Shown: positions 34,458 to 44,835 of the stretch, piece after piece
Layout of the letters: each line of letters opens with the position of its first letter
How positions within the stretch are numbered: the first letter of the stretch is position 1
Assembly: GCA_009733575.1 (NCBI GenBank)
Contig: ML769516.1
Span: forward strand, 3,233-67,232
Reading direction: 5' to 3'
Length of the DNA stretch: 64,000 nt
Source of the DNA: Gymnopus androsaceus JB14
Lineage: Eukaryota; Basidiomycota; Agaricomycetes; Agaricales; Omphalotaceae
Position numbers and translations under genes: made by a program
The notes under the pieces: model-generated
The model's input: the letters and a program-made list of their open reading frames with translations, nothing else
Database searches by the model: none
Told to the model about the DNA's origin: nothing

Positions 34458-35429
34458 CCAGCCAAATTTAGGTGAAGATGCGTATTGCAAGCTATCATAC
34501 CGTAATTGAGACTCCTCCATATGTATTTCTAGCAGGTCCAAGGTCTTATCTGAGCATTCTCTCAGGAGGTACTACCAGGTTGGTATTCGAAAACTACCTC
34601 ATTGATCAGAATTGCTAAAAGAACATGAGTGAATGAGAGCAGCATATGCTACATATCGGGAGTGGGACGCACGGAAGTCATGGGTTTACTGCACGCAATT
34701 GGGACGGAACAAGCAGCCATGAGGTAGGTAAAGGAAGAATGACAAGAAGTAGAGCCGTTATTTGCGAACGACATGACCTACAAATATTCTACTAACAAGT
34801 TTCGACTGGAACTTGATTTATGGGTAGAGACGCACCATCGTTTGAGGGAGAATATAGTGAGATTTATGGAGCAAACTGGCAACGAGTTTGAAGTTCTTTC
34901 ATTGGTTGTTCTCGACGGGAAGCTGAAGAATATTCATAGAGAGGGAATGACTTCAAATGGCAACTTCTTTCACTTTTCCGCTCATGTTACCAACACGAGA
35001 TCCGGTGAGCTATCAATGCAATAGAAATAAAGTGGAGAAATATAAAAACGTAGTTAGTGAGGTCCTCGGAGACGATCGGCGATTTGAAGCCCAGTGATAA
35101 CTCTCGTCAAGAATACCTATGCGAAGGATATCCTAGATCGACTGAATTTAGGCGCGAAGGGAAATTGTGCAAGCATGCATAGAATAACAAGGTGACAGCT
35201 CTTATTCTGATAACTGAAGAAAAGTGAACCAACAAAAATGAAGCTCACGAGAATCAGGAGATGGAACTTGGTGGCCTTGGTGCCAGCCTTGGAGTCTCTT
35301 GGAGTCTTGGACTCTAGCAAGTTTAAAGGTGCAATTGCGGGGTGCTTCACGCATTTTAAGGAATGCGACGGCCGAGCCTTTCCTTTACAATGCTATAGCT
35401 CGTTTGCTACACGGCTTCTGACAATGAAT
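34458..35429. repeat. Duplication unit 2, spacer upstream of sedolisin
   Basis: Aligns with 56310-57130 in unit 3 and, from 34885, with 4085-4926 in unit 1. No conserved reading frame. It is the empty site for three insertions found in the other units (copia-1 LTR, the 418-bp MITE and the 197-bp element). Confidence 0.75.
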
Positions 35430-35830
35430 AAGTAACTTGTGAATGAAAGGCGGTCAAAGCGGTCTCGGCCAATGATTTTAAGCGCCCAATAGTTGTTCCT
35501 GCTTCCGACCACGATGGCAGTGTAATTCCACCTCTGATAAAATTGCTCTTTCCAACTTTTCTCTTATCGAAAGGCTTGACCCTTGGGTTGTTTGCATTTT
35601 CGAGAATCTCGAGCTGGATGGCCGTGCACGACCTCTACAAGACACCGCCTCTAGCATCGGGTGTCTGGCTTCTGAACTATTCGAAGGGGTCTATGATTGG
35701 ATTGCTGAAGGAATTATCCAGCGACTCTTTAAAGTGGGCACGATGGAGCTCAACAAGGTCCACTGGCAAACACTGTCTCCTTTATTCAGAACGGCACTGT
35801 TCGACGCCTTCTCTGACTCGAATCTGTCCA
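35430..35830 (+). pseudogene. F-box protein relic, unit 2, upstream copy
   Basis: Fragments match the F-box protein (LELDG, PLASGVWLLNY for LASSVRLLN, the WQTLSPLFRTALFDAF block in another frame). Several frameshifts. It runs straight into NAD-GDH sequence at about 35830. Confidence 0.6.
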
Positions 35831-37036
35831 GCAGGCTACGGGATCTGCGCAACACTTTTGCAACAGGCTCGACCCGGTCTACTTGCAGCTCAAAAACGTC
35901 TTGGACGAGAGCGACCCTGCGCATGCCGAGGTGTTGAATAATATCATGAGGAGATTTAGGGAGGAAATGAGAAATATTTTGATGTACGTGTGCTTGTTCT
36001 TCCCCGAGTCAATGCTAACGTTTATCTCTCGTAGACGAAATCCTCCTCAGCTCCGACAAAAACGCCGCCATGGAAGTGGTGTCCTTGCTGACCAAGTTGG
36101 GCTCGATCGCGAAGAACTCGTTCGTCTGGCGAAAAAGCGTTTGGCCGTGGTGCAGTTTGATAGGACGAGGTTGAGCAAGGATGGGTATTTGGTGAAGATT
36201 GAGGAGCAGGATGTCAGGCTGCCTTGTACGTTGTTCGAGTGTTTCGTTTTATGAGCAAAGGCTGATATAGTGTGTACATTTGTAGCGGGCGAAATCGTTC
36301 TCGACGGGACTGATTTCCGGAATGGAGCTCATTTGAGGTTCAAAGCCGACTTGTTCGTGCCTTGTGGTGGGCGGTATGTGATTATTCAGTGAATCCAAGT
36401 GGTCTATCTAACGTCTATATTCAGACCGGAGGCCGTCAACATCTCGAACATGGCTGCACTCTTCGACAGCGAGGGTAAACCTAACTTCAAGTACATCGTA
36501 GAAGGCGCCAACTTGTTCCTCACCCAACAAGCGCGTTTGTTCCTCGAAAAGCGTGAAGTGGTCGTGTTCAAAGATTCGAGTACCAACAAGGGATATCGTT
36601 TCTCCTTTCGAATGCGAAAACTTATTCATTGCGTCCAAGTGATGTAACGAGTTCTTCCTTGGAAGTCCTAGCCGGTCTCGTTCTCTCCACGCAAGAATAT
36701 GTCAACTTGGTGATCTTTCAAGACGGCAAAACTTCCGAACTCTACTAGAACTACGTCAAGGATATCCAAGAAAAGATCACCGAAAATACTGTTGCCGAAT
36801 TCCACTGCCTGTGGAAAGAGCACGCACGTTTGCAGGGAGCCAAACCGCGCACCACCATTTCGGATGAGCCGTTGTCGATGTTGAATAATCTCCAGGCTGG
36901 ATTGGAGTGTTCGGATTTGTTTGAGGATGTTCCGAGTAGGAATGGGGTGATGAGGAGGGCGATACCCAAGGGGCTATTTGTGAAGATTAGGTTGGAGACA
37001 TTGTTGAAGCGCTTGCCGGAGGCCGTTGTTCTCTAG
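35830..37036 (+). pseudogene. NAD-specific glutamate dehydrogenase (GDH2 type), 3' fragment, unit 2
   Basis: In order: LDPVYLQLKNVLDESDPAHA and RRFREEMRN (probably GDH), an intron-like gap ending CTCTCGTAG, EILLSSDKN, a small deletion that shifts frame, GSGVLADQVGLDREELVRLA, LVKIEEQDVRLP, an intron, GEIVLDGTDFRNGAHLRFKA and DLFVPCGG, an intron, RPEAVNISNMAALFDSEGK, FKYIVEGANLFLTQQARLFL, VVVFKDSSTNKG, SSSLEVLAGLVLSTQEY and ETLLKRLPEA before a premature stop at 37034. Family members are about 1000 residues and extend beyond this stop; the N-terminal two-thirds are absent. Better preserved than the unit 1 copy but still broken. Confidence 0.85.
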
Positions 37037-37452
37037 TTAGGTTGCGTCGTTACTTTGTGAGTGATCTTTTCGTAGACGGTTTGGATTGCCCAAGCTCATG
37101 GCTTACCGATCTTATGTTTTTTTAGATTCATAAATACGGCGTCAACGCTTCGAATGTAGACTTTTTTCATTTCGCTGGGAATCTTTCCAAGTAAAGTTGA
37201 AGCGGGGCTGCAGAAAAGATTAGAAGTTGGAATATGAGTCGTATGTCATACATACAGATCTTGTATTTTATAATGACTGGGAGTCTGAATGGACATGGGA
37301 TCCTTCTTTGTATGATACATACTGACTTTTGGAAGGCTGAGCTTCTCGAACGTATTGTCCGTCACGAATGTTTCTACAACGCTACACGCAAAGGCCAAAG
37401 CGTTCGCGCCCAAACCGTTCCTGTTTGCGACCATCACGATCGTGATCAAACG

Positions 37453-38713
37453 ATGGCAGTGGAATCGCTGCCCAACGAGCTCATAGATTGTATCCTCGAC
37501 AACTTTTCCTCGGATAAAAATGCTCTCTCCAACTGTTCTCTTATCGAAAAGGCTTTTTTCCCCTGTCAGCATCGCATTTTCGAAAAGCTCGAGCTGGATG
37601 GCCGTTTCGTGGACTCTTCATCATCAGAGCGACTCATTGCGATATTCGATGAGAAGCGGTATCTAGCATCCAGTGTCCGGCTTCTGAACTTGCGGAATTT
37701 CAATCTAGAACGACCGGAAAAAGACGAGGTGTATGCTCGGATTGCTGAAGGAGTTATCCAGCGACTCTATAAAGTGGACACGATAGAGTTCAATGACGTC
37801 CGCTGGCAAACACTGTCTCCTTTCCTCAGAACGGCACTGTTCGACGCATTCGAAGCTCCCTCCCTGACTCGAATTGCCATTACTATGTGTTTATTCCCAA
37901 CATTTGCCGACCTGGCTTCTCTTTTGAGCCGCCCGCCGTGCTTGAAGGCGCTGACAATCAGGACTGTGTTCTGTGGCAGTATGAATGAGCCGACCGCTTC
38001 GGATATCGTAGCCATGCCTCGGTCGATAACACTTGATGAGTTTTCGCGACGACATTGATACTACCTTCACTCCTTGGTTCCAGAAAGAATTGTGTCCATT
38101 TGCAATTTGAGATCTGCGAATTTTGCGTGTGCGTATCTTTGGTCACAACTCAACAACGATTAACCAGTCGGTAGCTTTCATAGTCCAGCATGCTGGTCTT
38201 AGTCTTACAAAGTTGGAGCTGGAATACCGAAATGGACTTGGAGGTGTGCTTACCTCTCTATTGCCTCAAAGTAACTCCATAACTTCCCTTTTCTAGTCGC
38301 GGATCTCATGCATCTTGGACACTTACCGAACTTGGATAGTTTCGTGTTGGATACTTGCTTGATACTTGCAATTTCCAAGCTAGAACAGACATCCAAGTCC
38401 TCATTCCCTGGATTCGGTCGTTCTTTGGACCTCTTTTGAATCTGGATGGGCATACACTTACGCTATTTTACCCTAGTCATGACCGCCCATTCCTCTGAGC
38501 CTGATACCGCTCAATGGGAGTTAGAATGTGACCAATACTTATGCTACCCTTGATCGGTTGTTTGCAAGGCCAGTGTTTGCTTCGCTCGAGATGGTGAATA
38601 TTGTGGTGAAGGTTAAGAACATTCAGAAGCTATATCCCTCAACTTTGGGATTATTGGGTTGGAAGCTTCCCTTTTTGAAGGGATCAGGGAAGCTCGAGTT
38701 TGCTTGGGCATAG
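37453..38713 (+). pseudogene. F-box/LRR-like protein, best copy, broken after residue 201
   Basis: The frame 37453-38058 (201 residues) starts MAVESLPNELIDCILDNFSS, a canonical F-box that would bind Skp1 in an SCF ubiquitin ligase, followed by sequence typical of agaricomycete F-box proteins with irregular leucine-rich repeats (LDGRFVD, ASSVRLLNLRNF, FPTFADLASLL). Homology continues past the stop in other frames: FTPWFQKELCPFAI, SLTKLELEYRNGLGGVLTSLLP, LMHLGHLPNLDSFV and the C-terminal IQKLYPST.GLLGWKLPFL ending near 38713. So one frameshift at about 38040 and further stops disable the 3' half. An alternative start at 37234 keeps the frame open, but conservation begins at 37453. A truncated F-box protein could still be made. 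Confidence 0.7.
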
Positions 38714-39045
38714 CAGTAAACCTTTGGACCAGGTTGCTTGAAAAGGATAGGCAAACATTACTGGTCTTTCATTCAAAGTATGCATTGTTTCTGATCATAG
38801 AGTCATAATGTACGAATGTGAGTCTCACACTGAAAGTGCAGAAAAATGCGCTTGAATGAAATACCAACTGATTTACAAAATTTGTATCAAAAATCACCTA
38901 TGAGTGAAAATTTGAGTGAAATTTGATTATTCAGTCAAATTGTCTTATTGAGTGAAATATACCAGTACATTATTTAGATAAACCAAAAAAGGGCCTGCAT
39001 TATAACATATCTGAGCTCCCAAAATGGTAAATGATTTATTGTATA
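38714..39045. other. F-box 3' flank and AT-rich sequence
   Basis: 38714-38825 matches 46825-46940 of unit 3; beyond that the units diverge into AT-rich sequence with GAGTGAAA-type repeats. No gene seen. Confidence 0.5.
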
Positions 39046-39271
39046 TTGCAAGTCAAATCATTCCAAGCGAAATATTTCCTTTCAGGTTCATTTTCAGACA
39101 ATATAAAAAGTTGTTTGAATAATTATATATCAAATTGACTGAAAGCCATATCCACATTAAGTTGTGGCTTTTCAGTTACTTATTCTGTATATGATTATTC
39201 ATTCAACTTTTTATACTGTCTGAAGATACACCTGAGAGAAAAAATTTTGCTCGGAATGATTTGACTTGCAA
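39046..39271. mobile_element. 226-bp fold-back MITE, TA-flanked
   Basis: TTGCAAGTCAAATCATTCC at the left pairs with its inverted near-copy at the right over arms of about 105 bp. TA lies on both sides. No coding capacity. Confidence 0.75.
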
Positions 39272-39566
39272 TATATGAGTTTGCCTACATGAAGTTATTG
39301 ATTTTCAGCCTTGGATGTCCTATTAGATCTTTAGCTTGAAAGGAATAACCAGAGAATAATGGGTATTTCACTCAAAGTAGGCACTGTTCTCAACCATAAA
39401 GATTGCATGCCTCATTGTGGCCATAATCTATGCCAGGCTCTACTTTATCCAAATACTCATCTATTTGTGCTCAAAGAGAGAATGTGAGTCCTTTATAAGA
39501 TTCAACTTGTTTTGCTCAGGCTGGAGTGCACCATCCTTAGAGTTGTTATTTGCTTATGGTGATGTA

Positions 39567-39654
39567 CAGTGGCTGCAAAAATTGATGTCACCCCCCCAAT
39601 TCAGTAGCCTATTCAGTAGGTTGCGTGGGGTGACATCAATTTCCGCAGCCACTG
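39567..39654. mobile_element. 88-bp Tc1/mariner-type MITE
   Basis: CAGTGGCTGCAAAAATTGAT at the left, inverted near-copy CAGTGGCTGCGGAAATTGAT at the right, TA at 39565 and 39655. Inverted repeats of about 30 bp leave a loop containing two CAGTAGCCTATT-like halves. Confidence 0.85.
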
Positions 39655-39976
39655 TATGTATACAACATTAGATATAATGACAAAAACACACACATATAGT
39701 GCCATTTACAGGGAATGATGACAATGAAATTGATTCCAAGAAGTCATTGGCTAGAAAGCTCTGAGTCCTCAATGCAATCAATCCAATGCTCTCCATAAAC
39801 ACAATCCAAAAATGATAATGTGGTGTGTCCCTTTTGGGAGATGATACATGTGTTCTGGGGCCTCCATAAAAGTATGCGAAATTGTGGAGGAATCCAAATA
39901 ATATTGGGTGGGGAATTGGGAAACTCGATCCAGCCATTGTGGGAGAGAGACCAGTCATGGTGTGCTGAAACTGAGA

Positions 39977-42900
39977 TTAGAAAGAAATGATTGGCTGAGC
40001 AAAGAATATACCTTGAAATGATTGTTGATCGGAATGATGGTTATGGTCCATACTAATTGGGACACTCCAAGTGGGGCTGGAGGTGGGGTGGTTATGGTCC
40101 AAAGACCTGTATAAGGTACTGCTAGCGGCATACCTAACTGAATGGTCATGACTTTGCCACTGAACACTACCAGTGGCATCCCAGATCCTCACTGTTTTGT
40201 CAAGAGAGCCAGACACAATCCTGGTTCCATCAGGTGAGAAGGCCACTGAACAGACTGATTGATCATGACCATGCAGTGGATCACCAATCTGAGCACCAGT
40301 ATTAGCATCCCAGATCCTCACTGTTTTGTCTCCAGAGCCCGACACAATCCTGGTTCTGTCAGGTGAAAAGGCTACTGAATAGATTGGGGCATCATGACCA
40401 TGCAGCGGATCACTAATCTGAGTACCAGTATTAGCATCCCAGATCCTCACTGTTTTGTCTTCAGAACCAGACACAATCCTGCTTCCATCAGGTGAAAAGG
40501 TCACTGAATGAACCCAATGATCATGACCATGCAGTGGATCACCAATCTGAGCACCAGTATTAGCATCCCAGATCCTCACTGTTTTGTCAAAAGAGCCAGA
40601 CACAATCTTGGTTCCATCAGGTGAAAAGGCCACTGAACAGACTGGTTGATCATGACCTTGCAGTGGATCACCAATCTGAGCACTAGTATTAGCATCCCAG
40701 ATCCTCACTGTTTTGTCTTCAGAGCCAGACACAATCCTGGTTCCATCAGGTGAAAAGGCCACTGATCTGACCCAATGATCATGACCATGCAGTGGACCAC
40801 CAATCTGAGCACCAGTATTAGCATCCCAGATCCTCACTGTTTTGTCAAGAGAGCCTGACACAATCATGGTTCCATTGGGTGCAAAGGCCACTGATCTGAC
40901 CCACTCATCATGACCATGCAGTGGATCACCAATCTGAGCACCAGTATTAGCATCCCAGATCCTCACTGTTTTGTCAAGAGAGCCAGACACAATCCTGGTT
41001 CCATTAGGTGAAAAGACCACTGACCAGACTGATTGATCATGACCATGCAGTGAATCACCAATCTGAGCACCAATATTAGCATCCCAGATTCTCACTGTTT
41101 TGTCTTCAGAGCCAGACACAATCCTGGTTCCATCAGGTGAAAAGGCCACTGAATATATTGGATCATCATGACCATGCAGTGTATCACTAATCTGAGCACC
41201 AGGATTAGCATCCCAGATCCTCACTGTTTTGTCTTCAGAACCAGACACAATCCTGGTTCCAGCAGGTGAAAAGGCCACTGAATTGACCCGATGATCATGA
41301 CCATGTAGTGGATCACCAATCTGGGCACCAGTATTAGCATCCCAGATCCTAACTGTTTTGTCTTCAGAGCCAGACACAATCCTGGTTCCATCAGGTGAAA
41401 AGGCCACTGCACTGACCCAATCATCATGACCATGCAGTGGATCACCAATCTGAGCACCAGTATTAGCATCCCAGATCCTCACTGTTTTGTCAAAAGAGCC
41501 AGACACAATCCTGGTTCCATCAGGTGAAAAGGCCACTGAACACAGCCAATGATCATGACCTTGCAGTGGATCACCAATTTGAGCACCAGTATTAGCATCC
41601 CAGATCCTCACTGTTTTGTCTCCAGAGCCAGACACAATCCTGGTTCCATCAGGTGAAAAGGCCACTGAACTGACCCAATGATCATGACCATGCAGTGGGT
41701 CACCAATCTGAGCACCAGTATTAGCATCCCAGATCCTAACTGTTTTGTCTTCAGAGCCAGACACAATCCTGGTTCCATCAGGTGAAAAGGCCACTGCACT
41801 GACCCAATCATCATGACCATGCAATGGATCACCAATCTGAGCACCAGTATTAGCATCCCAGATCCTCACTGTGTCATCAAAAGAGCCAGACAAAATCTTG
41901 GTTCCATCAGGTGAAAAGGCCACTGAATTGACCCCACCATCATGCCCCTTTAATATTACAGTGCTAGGTTGATTTAGTGCATGGCTTTCCATCCTTACAA
42001 CACTTTTCAACTTAGGCATACATCCCACACTATTTGACCAAAAAGGCATTACACTCAGATATAAGTGTGGTGTCCTCCCTTGTACTTCACCAGTAGAAAA
42101 TTGCAATAATAAATTCTGGAGGTACCTTATTATTGCCTTTATATTTGATGCTGATTCAGAATATGCCAATTTCTGCCAATATTTTAGTCTTTTACCCAAC
42201 CAATCATATTATCCTTTACTGACCTTGATCATGGAAACCATAGCTTCTCCACATTGTGACAGTAGACCCAATAAACTCATGGCTTCAAGCCAATATACTC
42301 CTTTTGCCTGTAAGAATTTTTCCAATCTTTCAACATCCTTCTCATGGATTTCACATCGGATGAAATGGTAGCTCCAAAACTGACAACAATATTGAAGGGC
42401 TTCTCCTATGCATTTTTTAACTCTCTCATCAAACTCAGGTACATCTTTATCTGCTATGAATGATGAAGGAAGGCTACAGATATTGAATCTCAATTCATCC
42501 ATTATGTTGAAACATCCATTAGTCAATTTCAAATGTTGAGCCTTGGGTTGATATGTTGCCCCATCAACACCTTCCCCTCTTTCAAGAAACTGAGGAAAAG
42601 AGGCATGGAAGGAATAAATACAACCATCCTGAGCTGAAATATAGAAGACTGCCTGTAGTCTCTTTATCAGATATAGTATCACATCTTTTTTAATTCCCAA
42701 GAGGTCAGCAATAATATCACATGTAACTGGACATCCTGCAGTAATGATTGTGTACATGATACTCCAATCTCTCTCAGCTTCTTCTGAAAGCCTTGTGTTT
42801 GGAATGGCATTGCTAATGATCTTCACATAAAGCTGGTTCAAATCTTTAAAATCTCCACCCTCTCTCAAAAACTTTTCCAGTCTCTTCTCCTGGTCACTAG

Positions 42901-44568
42901 AAGCACCTCCTTCCTTCACAAATTTAACCACAGTTGATGCATAAATGAAAAGTGCTCCAGAAATATTTTTAAGCTTCTGCAGCTGCTCCTTTGAGGAGCA
43001 TATGCCATCCAACTCATCAGTGACATAAGTCAATATATCAGTCTCTACTTGACTTTTCTCAACCTCATGAAGAAAAATTTTTCCTACTTCAAGGATTGAA
43101 CCAGTCTTCAGTTGGCTCTCTGAGAGCATAAGCTGCTGAATTGCTTGTTCTGGCCGGCTAGTGAACAGAAATTTCAGTCCTGGAAATTCCTTTTCCTGGA
43201 TTGCCAATATGAGAGGTTTGAGGACCAAATATACACCCTCACATTCATCCAAAGCATCTATAACCATAAGGGGAATATGTGCTACCATATTTCCAGACTT
43301 GGTGACTGCCTTCCAAGGCTCAATTAATAGTGCTTTGACTTGATAATCTGGCTTTTTGGAAGCTGGATCAAGATTTCCACTCAAAATACTTCCAAGTGAC
43401 ATAGCAAATGTCTTAGAGAAGCTTGCCAGCTGGTACGCCAAGGTGGGGATAATTAGTCGGTAATCCCTGCATTCAGGAATCTGCCTAGAGCAGAAGAAAG
43501 TTCCAGCAAGAACTTTTTTTTCCTCAAGTTTATCACAGATTGACATTGCAATTGTGCTTTTTCCGGTGCCAGCCATGCCCCAAATCCAATAGGCTGATGG
43601 CATACTTTCAAAATCAGAACTCATTGCCCATTTCTCAATGTCAGCAAGGATGGTTTCCCTTGTACCTTGGCAGCACAGCCTTCTGGTAAAGTTGAGACCC
43701 ATGTCTGCATCATGGTATGCCTGCGTTGAGTGTTTCATTTGTCCCAAAGCAACTTCCTGTTCTCACAGTATGAAATTTAGTAAATCTTGTCAGTTTAGAT
43801 AATCTCACCTTTAGGATTTCAGCAGTGTTTCTCTCTGCAGAAAATAAAACCTCAATCTGCAAATTTGATGAGCTAAAGGTAGTTAGCTTCAGAGATCAAG
43901 ATCTTACCTTGCATTGCTCATATGCATCTTGAATTTTGGTTTTGAATTCTTGAATCCTTTCAGTAATGTGTTCGGACTGGACTGTTCTTTTGAAGAGACC
44001 ACTACTCTGTTGCTGTTTGACCTCTTGGCTAATAGCAACCAAATGACTGTAAAGTGTTTTAACATATAATTTTATTGTAGCAACTATCATGGACCTACTC
44101 AATCAAGACTTGGACAGCCTGCTTAGATGAGCCCGGGTTCTCTGGAGATAGGTATGGCTCCAGAAACCTGGTCCGGACAGTGAAATCCTTAGCCAAACTT
44201 TGCATTTGCTCTGTATTTCCTGATACACTCTGTAAAAATGATTGTGTCAATCATCAGACCAATATGAAAGATGATAATCAGACCTTATAAATATTGAAAC
44301 ATTCACATATTCCACCTACGGCAGCCTGCAAAGGTGGAAGCGCTGCCGATGCCTCTTTTAAAACTTTTAGAGCAGTATCGAGAGTGTCCAGAACAGTAGC
44401 TCCAATATCTTGTGTGGGATGATTCCCAGCTGCAGAGTTCGCAACCGAAGTAGGATCTGGAGTTGTAGCGCGGCTTGGGGTAGGCCCGGGTGTAGCGTTG
44501 CGACTTTTGTCTTTGTTAGGCTTGAAGAATCCAACAAGACGACTTCCAGGGCGATTTTTTCGATTCAT
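39977..44568 (-). CDS. NLR-like STAND protein: helical N-terminus, NACHT, 14 WD40 repeats
   Basis: Six exons give a 1443-residue frame: 44568-44284, 44229-44099, 44046-43908, 43856-43809, 43756-42224, 42172-39977. The last intron (51 nt, GTCAGT...CAG) joins what look like two separate frames. Residues 60-200 are helical (TLDTALKVLKEASAALPPLQ) like N-termini of agaricomycete NACHT proteins. NACHT: Walker A GMAGTGKS at 261-268, Walker B PLMVIDALDECEG near 363-372. After a winged-helix-like linker, fourteen 43-residue WD40 repeats occupy about 785-1390, enough for two seven-bladed propellers; a short degenerate tail follows. Such proteins act as NTP-driven switches, and relatives control heterokaryon incompatibility (Podospora HET-E/HET-D). 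Its own trigger and effector are unknown; the N-terminus is not a HET domain. Confidence 0.9.
40145..41965 (-). repeat. Tandem array of 14 WD40-coding units, 129 bp each
   Basis: Units read GSxDKTVRIWDANTGAQIGDPLHGHDxxVxSVAFSPDGTRIVS with very few changes at DNA level, so synonymous sites are conserved too. Variation concentrates at the residues after HGHD (HW, DW, QS, EW, HR, DP, QP, AP), the residue before SVAF (S, A, R, C, H, W, Y, N) and the residue after SGS (E, F, G, L). Confidence 0.95.
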
Positions 44569-44681
44569 AACAGTTTATGTGTCTTGTAGTGAGATAGATG
44601 ATGGGGGCCGCACGGAAGCAAAGAAACAGCATCGATCTTATGTAGTGACATGTGCATGGCAAGCGCGGTCCGCCATTGGTG

Positions 44682-44690
44682 CGCCATATA
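44682..44690 (-). promoter_or_regulatory. Possible TATA box of the NLR-like gene
   Basis: Minus-strand CATTTATATGG lies about 115 bp upstream of the ATG. Only a positional suggestion. Confidence 0.25.
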
Positions 44691-44835
44691 AATGCCAGTG
44701 TGCCCCGAGCGTGGAAGCGATGGTTGTTGCCCGGTTCACACCCGATATCGATCCGTCTTTGTCACCAATTCACTTCCATATCTCAGTCGTCGTCGCTGTC
44801 CGCAGGCAGAATCTGGTGAAGATTGGAGGGATAGC

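Noticed and set aside
37234..37452. N-terminal extension of the F-box protein
   Set aside because: The same stretch in unit 1 is not conserved as protein across its join with the F-box, and family similarity starts at MAVESLPNEL.
41221..41856. Short repeated minus-strand frames in the WD40 region
   Set aside because: Out-of-frame products of the 129-bp repeat array.
40145..41965. Regular 129-bp repeat as a possible CRISPR-like or satellite array
   Set aside because: The units are coding WD40 repeats with no unique spacers.
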